Below, piece after piece: positions 1 through 7,976 of a stretch of 9,380 nucleotides of DNA. This stretch comes from Tannerella sp. (GTDB lineage: Bacteria > Bacteroidota > Bacteroidia > Bacteroidales > Tannerellaceae). Positions within the stretch are counted from its first letter, which is position 1. Every line of letters starts with the position of its first letter. Under the pieces are notes generated by a model, which saw nothing but the letters and a program-made list of their open reading frames with translations, was not told the DNA's origin and ran no database searches. The translations under genes were made by a program, and so were the position numbers. The DNA lies in assembly GCA_031267485.1 (NCBI GenBank), contig JAIRYY010000196.1, positions 1-9,380 on the forward strand. Reading direction: 5' to 3'.

Positions 1-329
1 TACATGGCGCCCTTTTCCTGTTTGGGCGCCCATCCGGCCACGGAGTACACGCCCCAGTCGATAAACATGCCGAACTTGGCATCGCGGAACCATTCGGGAC
101 ATTCGTGGCTGCGAATCGAACGGACGTCGGCCGCATACGGCCCGTAGACGACAGTTGCGCCCTGCGGCGGGTCCTGACGGGTGAGCGTTTTCACCGGCAG
201 GTCGCCGGGTTTTGTTCCCTTTTTCTGGGCATTCGCGTCTCCGGTCATGCCCGTTGCGAGGAGTATCAGCACAGCGCATACTCCGCGTCTCATTGTTGTT
301 TTAAAGTTCTTTTCCATATTGATATTCAT
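1..329 (-). CDS. Exported GH29 alpha-L-fucosidase-like protein, N-terminal part
   Basis: This is the first 109 codons of a gene that runs off the left edge. After a signal peptide (positively charged start, hydrophobic VCAVLILLATG core, likely cleavage after GDANA before QKK) comes a linker and then CPEWFRDAKFGMFIDWGVYSVAGW at about residues 77-100. That block matches the conserved start of the GH29 (alpha-L-fucosidase) catalytic barrel. GH29 enzymes remove alpha-linked L-fucose from glycans, and in Bacteroidales they are usually periplasmic or at the outer membrane. Three in-frame ATGs are possible, at 329, 317 and 293. The first two give a normal charged n-region (MEKNFKTTMRR), and no Shine-Dalgarno decides between them. 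Unusually, the FIHWG segment typical of the family reads FIDWG here. The nucleophile and acid/base residues lie outside the window, so catalytic competence cannot be judged. The family call is fairly secure, the exact substrate is not. Confidence 0.8.
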   Translation of the reverse strand, partial: MNINMEKNFKTTMRRGVCAVLILLATGMTGDANAQKKGTKPGDLPVKTLTRQDPPQGATVVYGPYAADVRSIRSHECPEWFRDAKFGMFIDWGVYSVAGWAPKQEKGAM

Positions 330-445
330 TTTAATGTTAAAAATGTCTTGCGTGATTACTCAATGATAGCGGCCATCTTCTGTATTTCTTTCCGTGTATC
401 ATAGCAGTATTTAAGTTATCGGCGTTTTTTTTTATGAAAACGGTA

Positions 446-453
446 CAAAGATA
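446..453 (-). promoter_or_regulatory. Candidate Bacteroidota -7 box for the GH29 gene
   Basis: Read on the minus strand this is TATCTTTG, a full match to the Bacteroidota -7 consensus TAnnTTTG. It lies about 117 bases upstream of the first possible start of the fucosidase-like gene. There is no TTTG at the expected 19-21 base spacing upstream; the nearest is 27 bases away at 481-484. It may therefore be a weak or activator-dependent promoter, or a chance match. Confidence 0.4.
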
Positions 454-544
454 GATGGTCTGCCTCGATTTATTATTGCACAAAATCGGCATTTTATTTC
501 ACAAAATCGACAAAATTCATTTACATACGTCGGGGGATACGTAA

Positions 545-565
545 TTAACGGTTAACGGTTAATGG
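545..565. repeat. Three tandem copies of a heptamer (TTAACGG, TTAACGG, TTAATGG)
   Basis: Two identical heptamers are followed by a third with one change, just left of the MITE-like element. The tract is short and lies in the gene-free stretch between the fucosidase-like gene and purL. No function is evident. It may be replication slippage. Confidence 0.55.
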
Positions 566-577
566 TTGGAATTTGCA

Positions 578-709
578 GGGACTGTCTCAAAAAGCCTCGA
601 TTACTCGCCATTGCGAGGAGGAACGACGAAGCAATCCATGTACTGTCAGATATTTATGGATTGCTTCACTTCGTTCGCAATGACGGAACAGGGCTTTTGA
701 GACAGCCCC
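578..709. mobile_element. MITE-like palindromic element, about 132 bp, with imperfect terminal inverted repeats
   Basis: The outer arms are imperfect inverted repeats sharing the core CTGTCTCAAAA: left arm 578-596, right arm 691-709, with one substitution and one indel near the ends. Nested inside is a second palindrome. CATTGCGA (609-616) pairs with TCGCAATG (675-682), and GAAGCAATCCAT (628-639) pairs with ATGGATTGCTTC (656-667). From general knowledge, CATTGCGAGGA...GAAGCAATCC palindromes recur dispersed in many bacterial genomes, and CTGTCTCAAAA-type ends resemble the ends of some Bacteroidales insertion sequences. There is no transposase ORF, so if mobile it would be non-autonomous. I see no convincing target-site duplication. 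It sits 67 bases beyond the purL stop, so its transcript hairpin could also affect purL 3' ends, although no U-tract follows it. Confidence 0.7.
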
Positions 710-776
710 GTATAGCGTTTCGTCCATTGCAGGAGCCATCCCGAAGACGCCAGGGGAGGGCTGCCGTGAGTGGCGC

Positions 777-3700
777 TTACCGGCCATACTGTTCCACCCA
801 CCTGCGAGCATTGACGAAAGCTTCTATCCAGGGCGTCACCTCGTCATTTTTGCGTTCAGCGGGATAATATCCGCACTGCCACGGGAAAATAGCCCGTTCC
901 GGGTGCGGCATCATTGCAATGTGGCGGCCGTCGGCGGAACATACGCCGGCCGTAGCCCACGGCGAACCGTTCGGATTGGCCGGATATCCTTCATAATTGT
1001 ATTTTGCCACTATGTTATAATGCTTCTCATCGTATGGGAAATCGAATTTTCCCTCGCCGTGCGCTACCCACACGCCCAGTTTCGCGCCGCCGAGCGAGCC
1101 GAACATGATGGAATTGTTTTTCGGAATCTCCAGACTGACGAAGCCGGATTCGAACTTGTGCGAATCATTGTGCATCATCCTGTGTTTTTTCTCATGTTCG
1201 GGGTAGAGCAGTTCAAGTTCGGCCATCAGTTGGCAGCCGTTGCAGATACCGATGCTCATGGTGTCGTCGCGTTCGTAAAAGCGGTCGATGGCGCGTTTGG
1301 CCTTTTCGTTGTACAGTATGCCGGCCGCCCAGCCTTTGGCGGAGCCGAGGACATCGGAATTTGAGAATCCGCCGCAGAAGACGATGAAACGGATGTCGTC
1401 GAGCGTCTCGCGGCCGGTTGACAGGTCGGTCATGTGCACATCCCGGACGTCGAAACCGGCAAGATAAAGCGCATAAGCCGTCTCGCGTTCGCACTGGGAA
1501 CCCTTATCCCTTATTACGGCGGCCCGGATACCGCTTTTTTTCCTGCGCGCCGCCGTAAGCCCGTAAGATTTGAGCGTTCCCTTAAATTCCCGGTGGAATT
1601 TATACTCCAGCGGCTGTACTTTATAGTTCTCGAAACGGTTGCCGGCACATTCGCTGCCGCTCTGGCGCATATCCAGCAGGTAGGATGACTTGTACCACAC
1701 ATCCCGCATGTAGTCTATGCCGAAATGATACTGCGCGCCGTTTTTTGTTATCAGGACATGACGTTCGTCCGCGGGTCGCGCGATACAGGCAAACCCTGTT
1801 CCCGCCGCTTTCATCAGCTTTTCGAAGGCTCTCTTTTCCTTTACCTGGACGATGACGCCCGGATTTTCAGCGAATAATATTCGGACGATGTCTTTTTCGG
1901 CCAGCAGGTCGAGGTTCACGTCCAGTCCGCCGTCCACGTTGGCAAAGCACATCTCCAGCAGGGCTACAATCATGCCCCCGGCAGACAGGTCGTGCCCGGC
2001 AAGTATCAGGTCTTTGCCGATGGCATCCTGTATGGCATTGAACGCATCGCGGAAATAGGCGGCATCCTTCACGGTCGGCGCTTCCGAGCCTATTTTGCCA
2101 AGCGCCTGGGCGAAAGCGGAGCCGCCGAGCTTAAACGTATCGAACGAAAAGTCTACATAATATATATATGTATGTTTGTCGTTCGACAGTACGGGAGAGA
2201 CGATTCCGCGGATGTCGCTCACTTCGCCTGCCGCGGAGATGATAACGGTTCCGGGTGAAAGTACCCGGTCGTCGCCGTACGTCTGCGTCATCGACAGGGA
2301 ATCTTTGCCGGTGGGGATATTGATTCCGAGTTCGCAGGCGAAATCGGACGCCGCCCTGACGGCTTTGTACAGGCGGGCATCCTCGCCCTCATTGCGGCAG
2401 GGCCACATCCAGTTGGCGCTCAGGGAGACGCTTTTCAGCTGTTCGGCGAACGGGGCGAATACAATGTTTGTCAACGCTTCGGCAATGGACATGACCGACC
2501 CGGCTTCCGGGTCAATCAGCGCCACCTGCGGCGCGTGTCCTATCGAAGTGGCGATTCCCGCCCTGCCGCGATAATCGAGCGCAACGGCGCCAAGGTCGCT
2601 CAGCGGCAGCTGCAGCCTGCCCTGGCACTGCTGGCGTGCAATCCGGCCCGTTACCGAACGGTCGACCTTGTTTGTCAGCCAGTCCTTGCAGGCCACCGCC
2701 TCAAGCTGAAGCGTCTTTTCGAGGTAATCATGCAATTCCGCCGCCCGGTAGCTCACCGGCGAATATTTCTCTTTTACCGTGCTGTCCGTCATAACCGTGC
2801 GAGGCGGTTTGCCGAACATGTATTCGAGTTTGATGTCAATCGGTTTTTCCCCGTCTTTCTGTTCGAAGACAAAATTCATGTCGCCGGTCGTTTCGCCGAC
2901 GACATACATCGGCGAACGTTCCCGTTCGGCGATGCGGCGGATGCGTTCGACATCCTTTTCCCTGACAAGCAATCCCATGCGTTCCTGACTTTCGTTGCCG
3001 ATTATTTCTTTTGCCGAGAGGGTAGAATCGCCAACCGGCAGTCCGGACATGTCGATATGTCCGCCTGTTGATTCCACGAGTTCGGAAAGGCAGTTGAGAT
3101 GTCCTCCCGCGCCATGGTCGTGTATGGAAATGACCGGGTTGCTGTCCGATTCCGCAATGCTCCGTATGACATTCGCCGCGCGCTTCTGCATTTCGGGATT
3201 GGCGCGCTGGACGGCGTTCAGCTCGATGCCGCTCGCATACTGTCCGGTGTTGACGGACGACACGGCGCCTCCGCCCATTCCGATGCGGTAATTGTCGCCC
3301 CCGAGGATGACGATTTTCTCATGCGGTCGGGCTTTCCCCTTCAGCGCGTCGCGCCTGTTGGCATACCCCACGCCTCCGGCAAGCATGATGACCTTGTCGT
3401 AGGCGAACTTGCGGCTGTTTTCCGCGTGCTCGAACGTGAGGAGGGAACCGCAGATAAGAGGCTGTCCGAAATGATTCCCGAAAGTGGACGCGCCGTTTGA
3501 GGCCTTGACAAGTATTTGCTCCGGCGTCTGGTAGAGCCATTTGCGCGGGTCAAGCATACTTTCCCACGGGCGTCCGTCCTCCGTGCGCGGATAGGAGGTC
3601 ATGTAGACGGCCGTTCCGGCGACCGGCAGGGACGCCTTTCCACCTCCGAGGCGGTCGCGTATCTCCCCGCCCGTCCCGGTAGCCGCGCCGTTGAACGGCT

Positions 3701-4466
3701 CCACGGTGGTCGGGAAATTGTGCGTCTCGGCTTTGAGGGAAAGAACCGTCCGAATCCTTTTGGTCGCGTAAAAATCCGGTTTGTCGCCGGACAGCGGCGC
3801 AAACTGTTCGATAGACGGCCCGTCATTGAACGCCACATTATCCTTATATGCCGACACGAGTCTGTTCGGATTGACGGTGGACGTCCTTTTTATCATGGCA
3901 AAGAGCGAACTCTCCATTTCTTTCCCGTCAATGACGAATATCCCGTTGAAAATCTTGTGGCGGCAATGCTCGGAGTTCACCTGCGAGAAGCCGAACACCT
4001 CGCTGTCGGTCAGCCTGCGACGCAGTTTTCTGCTCACGTCGTTCAGGTATTCCACCTCATCGTCGCTCAACGCCAGGCCTTCTTCCCTGTTGTACGAGCC
4101 AATGTCGTCAATATGGATAATCGAATCCGGCTTTTTGCCGACGGTGAAAATGTCCTGATTCAGGCCATCATAAATGCGTTGAAGCATCGGGTCGCGTTCC
4201 GCATCGCCGGAGGAAACGGAAAAATACTCTTCGATGCGGGAGATACCCCCGATGCCCATGTTCTGCGTTATCTCGACGGCATTCGTACTCCAGGGCGTAA
4301 TCATTTCGCGCCGCGGCCCGACAAACCAGCCCTTTAGCGTTTTTGTTTTAACCGGTTTCGCTCCGCCGGACAGCCATACCAGTTTGTCCGTATCAACAAG
4401 GCTCAATTCCTGTGCCGTTTCCACAGCCAATACTGTTTTCGAGGGAGATTGAAAAAACTGAATCAT
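777..4466 (-). CDS. purL: Phosphoribosylformylglycinamidine synthase, long single-chain form
   Basis: PurL (FGAM synthetase) converts FGAR, ATP and glutamine to FGAM in the cytoplasm, the fourth step of IMP synthesis. At 1229 residues this is the long form that fuses PurS-like, PurL and glutaminase parts. Visible landmarks are SQVNSEHCRH (about 161-170), the AETHNFPT block (about 246-253), ATGTGGEIRD (about 262), a second AIRS-type half, and a C-terminal class I glutamine amidotransferase domain from about residue 950. The glutaminase has its nucleophile in GICNGCQ (Cys about 1075) and its partner residues in HPER (His about 1188, Glu about 1190). All catalytic motifs are intact, with no frameshift. 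The ATG at 4466 gives a normal N-terminus. The gene is divergent from purT across 233 bases and has a consensus promoter of its own. No rho-independent terminator is obvious after the stop; a MITE-like palindrome begins 67 bases downstream. Confidence 0.98.
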   Translation of the reverse strand: MIQFFQSPSKTVLAVETAQELSLVDTDKLVWLSGGAKPVKTKTLKGWFVGPRREMITPWSTNAVEITQNMGIGGISRIEEYFSVSSGDAERDPMLQRIYDGLNQDIFTVGKKPDSIIHIDDIGSYNREEGLALSDDEVEYLNDVSRKLRRRLTDSEVFGFSQVNSEHCRHKIFNGIFVIDGKEMESSLFAMIKRTSTVNPNRLVSAYKDNVAFNDGPSIEQFAPLSGDKPDFYATKRIRTVLSLKAETHNFPTTVEPFNGAATGTGGEIRDRLGGGKASLPVAGTAVYMTSYPRTEDGRPWESMLDPRKWLYQTPEQILVKASNGASTFGNHFGQPLICGSLLTFEHAENSRKFAYDKVIMLAGGVGYANRRDALKGKARPHEKIVILGGDNYRIGMGGGAVSSVNTGQYASGIELNAVQRANPEMQKRAANVIRSIAESDSNPVISIHDHGAGGHLNCLSELVESTGGHIDMSGLPVGDSTLSAKEIIGNESQERMGLLVREKDVERIRRIAERERSPMYVVGETTGDMNFVFEQKDGEKPIDIKLEYMFGKPPRTVMTDSTVKEKYSPVSYRAAELHDYLEKTLQLEAVACKDWLTNKVDRSVTGRIARQQCQGRLQLPLSDLGAVALDYRGRAGIATSIGHAPQVALIDPEAGSVMSIAEALTNIVFAPFAEQLKSVSLSANWMWPCRNEGEDARLYKAVRAASDFACELGINIPTGKDSLSMTQTYGDDRVLSPGTVIISAAGEVSDIRGIVSPVLSNDKHTYIYYVDFSFDTFKLGGSAFAQALGKIGSEAPTVKDAAYFRDAFNAIQDAIGKDLILAGHDLSAGGMIVALLEMCFANVDGGLDVNLDLLAEKDIVRILFAENPGVIVQVKEKRAFEKLMKAAGTGFACIARPADERHVLITKNGAQYHFGIDYMRDVWYKSSYLLDMRQSGSECAGNRFENYKVQPLEYKFHREFKGTLKSYGLTAARRKKSGIRAAVIRDKGSQCERETAYALYLAGFDVRDVHMTDLSTGRETLDDIRFIVFCGGFSNSDVLGSAKGWAAGILYNEKAKRAIDRFYERDDTMSIGICNGCQLMAELELLYPEHEKKHRMMHNDSHKFESGFVSLEIPKNNSIMFGSLGGAKLGVWVAHGEGKFDFPYDEKHYNIVAKYNYEGYPANPNGSPWATAGVCSADGRHIAMMPHPERAIFPWQCGYYPAERKNDEVTPWIEAFVNARRWVEQYGR

Positions 4467-4524
4467 ATATGTTTTATTGGGTTAATGTTCCTTATTATGT
4501 CCGCTATTATTGTGCAAAGACATG

Positions 4525-4555
4525 CAAAGATAGTGCAAGCCGGGTGCAATACAAA
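4525..4555 (-). promoter_or_regulatory. Predicted Bacteroidota promoter of purL
   Basis: On the minus strand TTTG (4555-4552) is followed after 19 bases by TATCTTTG (4532-4525), a full match to the Bacteroidota housekeeping pattern of -33 TTTG and -7 TAnnTTTG at normal spacing. Transcription would begin near 4518, leaving a leader of about 50 bases before the purL ATG. No riboswitch-like structure is apparent in so short a leader. Confidence 0.75.
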
Positions 4556-4643
4556 ATAAACCTGTTTATTTTTATTTCCGCATCGCCGCACCGTCGCAGT
4601 TTTCAGGTTTTTAAGTATAAAAATTGATAATCACCCGTCTAAA

Positions 4644-4675
4644 TTTGCATCCGTTCGGATTAAGTCATAAATTTG
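4644..4675 (+). promoter_or_regulatory. Predicted Bacteroidota promoter of purT
   Basis: TTTG (4644-4647) is followed after 20 bases by TAAATTTG (4668-4675), matching -33 TTTG and -7 TAnnTTTG. Transcription would start near 4682, only about 18 bases before the purT ATG. The octamer TAAATTTG also occurs 28 bases upstream at 4640-4647, and its last four bases are the -33 element. The upstream copy could itself serve as a second -7 box, but no -33 partner is visible for it. Confidence 0.7.
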
Positions 4676-4699
4676 CACCGCATTATAAAGTGAAGAAAT

Positions 4700-5887
4700 A
4701 TGATTGAAATAGGAACTCCACTCACGCAGACGGCTAAAAAAGTCGTACTGTGTGGCTCCGGTGAGTTGGGGAAAGAATTGGTAATTGAGCTGCAACGGTA
4801 TGGAGTCGAGGTTGTGGCCCTGGATAAATATGAAAATGCGCCGGCCATGCAGGTCGCTCACCGTTCGTACGTGCTGTCGATGCTCGACGGCGCAAGGCTG
4901 CGTGAGATTATTGAGAGGGAAAAGCCCGATTATATCATTCCCGAAGTGGAGGCTATTGCCACAAAGACCCTGCTGGAGCTGGAGAAAGAAGGTTATCATG
5001 TGATACCGACAGCCCGGGCGACGTTCCTTACGATGAACCGCGAGGGGATACGGCGTCTTGCCGCCGAGGAACTGGGACTGCCGACTTCGCCCTACCGTTT
5101 TGCCGCAACGGAGGATGAATTTCGCGAAGCGGTCGGGGCTATCGGCATCCCCTGTGTCGTCAAGCCGATTATGAGTTCATCGGGACACGGGCAGAGCGTT
5201 GTCCGCAGCGAAGAGGACGTGACCGGCGCATGGGCCTGCGCCCAGGAGGGCGGACGCGCCGGCGCGGGCAAGGTCATCGTGGAGGGTTTTGTTCATTTTG
5301 ATTACGAGATAACGCAGCTTACGGTTCGTCACGTCGGCGGGACTTCATTCCTGGAGCCGGTGGGGCATATTCAGATTGACGGCGATTACCGCGAATCGTG
5401 GCAGCCGCAGGCGATGTCGCCGGCAGCAAAAGCGAAAGCCCGCGACATGGCGCTCCGGATAACGGATGCGCTGGGCGGACGGGGCATCTTTGGCGTCGAG
5501 CTGTTTGTATGCGGCGACGATGTGATATTCAGCGAAATATCTCCTCGGCCGCACGATACCGGCATGGTTACGATGATATCGCAGGACCTGTCGCAGTTTG
5601 CGCTTCATGCCCGCGCCGTGCTGGGGCTGCCGATACCCGACATTGCCTTCCGCGGCCCTTCGGCTTCGCGCGCGATTGTTGTGGAAGGCGATTCGTCGAA
5701 CCTCGTGTTCGGCAATCTCGACGAAGTCCTTTCGCAGCCGGGCACTCAGATTCGCCTTTTCGGGAAACCGGAAGTTCACGGCCATCGCCGCATGGGCGTG
5801 CTGCTTGCACGGGGTGAAACAGTCGAAGACGCGCGTGCGAAAACGAAAAAATCCATGGATGCATTGAAACTGACGTTGCAGGTATAG
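4700..5887 (+). CDS. purT: Formate-dependent phosphoribosylglycinamide formyltransferase
   Basis: PurT makes FGAR from GAR, formate and ATP through a formyl phosphate intermediate. It is the folate-independent alternative to PurN at the third step of purine synthesis. The protein has 395 residues, close to the E. coli enzyme (about 392), and aligns along its whole length by eye. The N-terminal domain has GSGELGKE at 19-26 and [10 protein letters not shown] near 48-57. The ATP-grasp domain starts around [12 protein letters not shown] (113-124), has its flexible ATP loop at MSSSGHGQS (158-166), the substrate block [11 protein letters not shown] (227-237), and the metal/ATP block [14 protein letters not shown] (278-291). 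The C-terminal end carries IRLFGKPE (351-358). The ATP loop has His where E. coli PurT has Lys (SSSGKGQ). The gene is divergent from purL, whose product uses the PurT product. A LysE-type gene follows after 9 bases and is probably cotranscribed. Confidence 0.97.
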   Translation: MIEIGTPLTQTAKKVVLCGSGELGKELVIELQRYGVEVVALDKYENAPAMQVAHRSYVLSMLDGARLREIIEREKPDYIIPEVEAIATKTLLELEKEGYHVIPTARATFLTMNREGIRRLAAEELGLPTSPYRFAATEDEFREAVGAIGIPCVVKPIMSSSGHGQSVVRSEEDVTGAWACAQEGGRAGAGKVIVEGFVHFDYEITQLTVRHVGGTSFLEPVGHIQIDGDYRESWQPQAMSPAAKAKARDMALRITDALGGRGIFGVELFVCGDDVIFSEISPRPHDTGMVTMISQDLSQFALHARAVLGLPIPDIAFRGPSASRAIVVEGDSSNLVFGNLDEVLSQPGTQIRLFGKPEVHGHRRMGVLLARGETVEDARAKTKKSMDALKLTLQV

Positions 5888-5890
5888 AGG
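5886..5890 (+). promoter_or_regulatory. Ribosome binding site deciding the LysE-type start
   Basis: AGAGG overlaps the purT stop codon and sits 6 bases before the ATG at 5897. It is only 3 bases before the in-frame GTG at 5894, so the ATG is the better start. The overlap with the upstream stop suggests translational coupling to purT. Confidence 0.6.
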
Positions 5891-5896
5891 TAAGTG

Positions 5897-6526
5897 ATGC
5901 TTGAACTGTTTAATACGGGAATAATTATCGGTGTATTAGTCTCATCACCCATGGGGCCTATCGGGATGCTGTGCATGCAGCGCACGCTGTCGAAAGGGCG
6001 GTGGTCAGGTTTCGTTTCCGGCATGGGCGCCGCGCTTTCGGATTTGATTTATGCGGCGATTACCGGCCTGTTTATGGGACTGGTCGTGAACTTTGTCGAG
6101 GCGCACCAGCGTCCGCTGCAGATATTCGGGAGTATCGTCATGGCAATCTTCGGATATTATATTTTCCGGAACAATCCGGTCAAGGGCCTGCAGCGGAACC
6201 GGGAACAGAAGCAGACGCCGGTGCAGGATTTGATGACGGCGTTTTTTCTTACGTTCAGCAATGTGCTGATTGTGTTCCTTTTCATCGGGCTGTATGCGCG
6301 TTTCGGCTTCGTTCTGCCGGAACATTCGGTGCGGATGACGATTTCCGGCCTGATAGGCGTGTTTGCCGGCGCGGTTTTATGGTGGCTTTTTATTACTTTT
6401 GTCGTATCTTTGCTCCGGCGATGGTTTAACATCAGGGGACTGAAGCTCATGAACAGGATTGTCGGGTCGGTTATCATCGTACTGGCCGTTCTGGGACTCG
6501 TGTCTTCCATCTGTTTTTTCCGGTAA
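5897..6526 (+). CDS. LysE/RhtB-family (LysE-type) membrane exporter
   Basis: This 209-residue integral membrane protein has six predicted TM segments, at about 6-26, 38-62, 73-90, 112-132, 146-172 and 184-206. Its N-terminal SPMGPIGMLCMQRTLSKGRWSGFVSGMGAALSD (about 17-49) is the LysE-family signature: a Pro-Gly-Pro-like start, then a run of spaced Gly residues ending in Asp. Family members export amino acids or related small molecules from the cytoplasm. The substrate here cannot be deduced. A charged, Gln-rich cytoplasmic loop (about 91-110) separates the two three-helix halves, which is normal for the fold. The gene starts 9 bases after purT, so the two are probably one transcript. A functional tie to purine synthesis is only suggested by this arrangement. 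The ATG at 5897 is preferred over the GTG at 5894 because of AGAGG spacing. Confidence 0.88.
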   Translation: MLELFNTGIIIGVLVSSPMGPIGMLCMQRTLSKGRWSGFVSGMGAALSDLIYAAITGLFMGLVVNFVEAHQRPLQIFGSIVMAIFGYYIFRNNPVKGLQRNREQKQTPVQDLMTAFFLTFSNVLIVFLFIGLYARFGFVLPEHSVRMTISGLIGVFAGAVLWWLFITFVVSLLRRWFNIRGLKLMNRIVGSVIIVLAVLGLVSSICFFR

Positions 6527-6552
6527 TTGACAATTTTAAATATTCGCATGTT

Positions 6553-7503
6553 ATGAAAGAGATTTTTGGATTTTTGTTTTTTTGGATTCTGGCGATAAGC
6601 GCCACAGGGTGTACTCCAAAAAATGGAGACAAAAAGGCGGACGAAGCGCAGGCTCCCGCCGCCGCCATGCCCGGAAATTTTGAACGCGCCGTGCCGCCCG
6701 CGATGGTGACCGCCCCGCAGGAACGGGCGGACTACATCGTCGCACATTTCTGGGATAAGTTTGATTTCAGCGACACGATGTATTGCCATGCCCCGGATAT
6801 TACGGAACAGGCTTTCGTGGATTTCATCGCGCTATTCCCGCACACCTCCTCGCACGGTAAGATTTCGGACGGCGTGAAGAAACTGCTCACTTCCGCCGAA
6901 GTCGAAAATGTGATGTACAACTATTTTCACTCGAAAGCGGAGCACTATCTTTACAACCCCAATTCGCCGATGCGCAACGACGAATATTACATACCGTTCC
7001 TTGAACACGTTGTGGAATCACAGAAAGTGACGGATATTCAGAAAGTCCGTCCACGGCATCTGCTGGAACTTGCATACCGCAACCGGCCGGGTTCGAAGGC
7101 GGGAAATTTCACCTATACAATGGCTTCCGGCAAAACGGGCAATCTGTACGACATTCCGGCGAAATACCTGCTGCTGATGTTTTACAATCCCGGTTGCGTG
7201 GAATGTCAGCGCACGGCGGAAATGCTGAAAAATTCCACGGCCGTCGCCGCAGCCGTGGAATCCGGAAGCCTGAAAGTGCTGGCCGTCTATCCCGATGAAA
7301 ATCTTGAGGAGTGGAAACAGCATCAGAAAGATATTCCGCCGTCGTGGATAAATGCGCATGACGGAGCGCTGACCGTAAAAAACAGCGAAATATACGATTT
7401 GAAAGCGATACCCACGCTGTATTTGCTCGACCGGGATAAAAAAGTAATACTCAAGGATGTCTCGACCGGAGATATTCACGGGTACCTCGAACAGAACCGG
7501 TAG
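6553..7503 (+). CDS. DUF5106 and thioredoxin-fold lipoprotein
   Basis: This 316-residue protein has a type II signal peptide: MKEIFGFLFFWILAISATGC, with the lipidated Cys at 20. An Ala/Lys-rich tether follows to about residue 45. Residues of roughly 45-190 look like the DUF5106 domain that precedes thioredoxin domains in Bacteroidota. The C-terminal thioredoxin-like domain (about 190-316) contains LLLMFYNPGCVECQ, with the redox pair Cys215-Val-Glu-Cys218, and the expected cis-proline site in KAIPTLYLLD (Pro287). It is probably a membrane-anchored disulfide reductase or oxidoreductase facing the periplasm. The segment after Cys20 is not acidic, so surface exposure is not indicated. The partner is unknown. 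It begins 26 bases after the LysE-type gene on the same strand, and no separate promoter was recognised. It ends 3 bases before the converging DUF6249 gene. Confidence 0.88.
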   Translation: MKEIFGFLFFWILAISATGCTPKNGDKKADEAQAPAAAMPGNFERAVPPAMVTAPQERADYIVAHFWDKFDFSDTMYCHAPDITEQAFVDFIALFPHTSSHGKISDGVKKLLTSAEVENVMYNYFHSKAEHYLYNPNSPMRNDEYYIPFLEHVVESQKVTDIQKVRPRHLLELAYRNRPGSKAGNFTYTMASGKTGNLYDIPAKYLLLMFYNPGCVECQRTAEMLKNSTAVAAAVESGSLKVLAVYPDENLEEWKQHQKDIPPSWINAHDGALTVKNSEIYDLKAIPTLYLLDRDKKVILKDVSTGDIHGYLEQNR

Positions 7504-7506
7504 GCT

Positions 7507-7932
7507 TTACTTCCCGTCCCTGCGTGCGGCTCTGTTTTCGATGATGAAGGAGACAAGCAGTCCCAAACCTCCGAAAAACAGCAGCGACGCGCTGTAGGTG
7601 ACGGAGAAATACATGTCTCTCTCCCAGCGATATTCGCCAATATCCATGTCCGAGTGTTTCAGATAGATGCATGTAAACAGGCCGACAAACAGTCCGAGTC
7701 CAAGTCCGACAAGCAGGCAGCCGGCTCGCAGTCCGGAAAACGACTTCGCCGGAAAGGAGGGGAGCAGGGACTGAAGCTGACTTTTCAGGACGGAAGGGTC
7801 CGGCGGCGTCAGGTTCTGTCCCATTTTTTCAATGAGCGCCATCCGTTCCTTTCTGCGCGTAAACAGTTCAAACACCATGTAGGTAAAGTAAAAAACGATG
7901 CCCGTAACGAGCGGAGCTGTAATAAAATCCAT
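7507..7932 (-). CDS. DUF6249-type small membrane protein
   Basis: This 141-residue membrane protein has three likely TM segments at about 5-24, 68-91 and 109-131. A basic segment RRKERMALIEKMG follows TM1 (26-38), then a cytoplasmic linker rich in Pro, Ser and Leu. This layout matches the DUF6249 family known from Bacteroidota, often found near ECF sigma genes; no biochemical function is established. The likely control comes from its neighbour: a TGTAACC/CGTCAA promoter at 8003-7977 mirrors the promoter of the divergent sigma gene. The protein is therefore a candidate output or feedback partner of that sigma factor. The leader of about 38 bases has no Shine-Dalgarno and is A/T-rich, as is usual in this phylum. 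The family call is by overall pattern, so moderate. Confidence 0.75.
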   Translation of the reverse strand: MDFITAPLVTGIVFYFTYMVFELFTRRKERMALIEKMGQNLTPPDPSVLKSQLQSLLPSFPAKSFSGLRAGCLLVGLGLGLFVGLFTCIYLKHSDMDIGEYRWERDMYFSVTYSASLLFFGGLGLLVSFIIENRAARRDGK

Positions 7933-7976
7933 AATTGTAATGTTTTAGAGTTAATAATAATTTTCACATCGACCTT

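Noticed and set aside
587..811. Minus-strand open frame of 74 codons across the region left of purL
   Set aside because: It lies largely within the palindromic MITE-like element and overlaps the purL 3' end. Its peptide reflects the repeat, with no recognisable domain.
903..4337. Many long plus-strand open frames opposite purL
   Set aside because: purL is intact with all catalytic motifs. The opposite frames give low-complexity, Arg/Ala-rich peptides typical of shadow frames in GC-rich genes.
5894..5896. GTG as the start of the LysE-type gene
   Set aside because: It is only 3 bases from AGAGG, whereas the adjacent ATG at 5897 is 6 bases away and is a better start codon.
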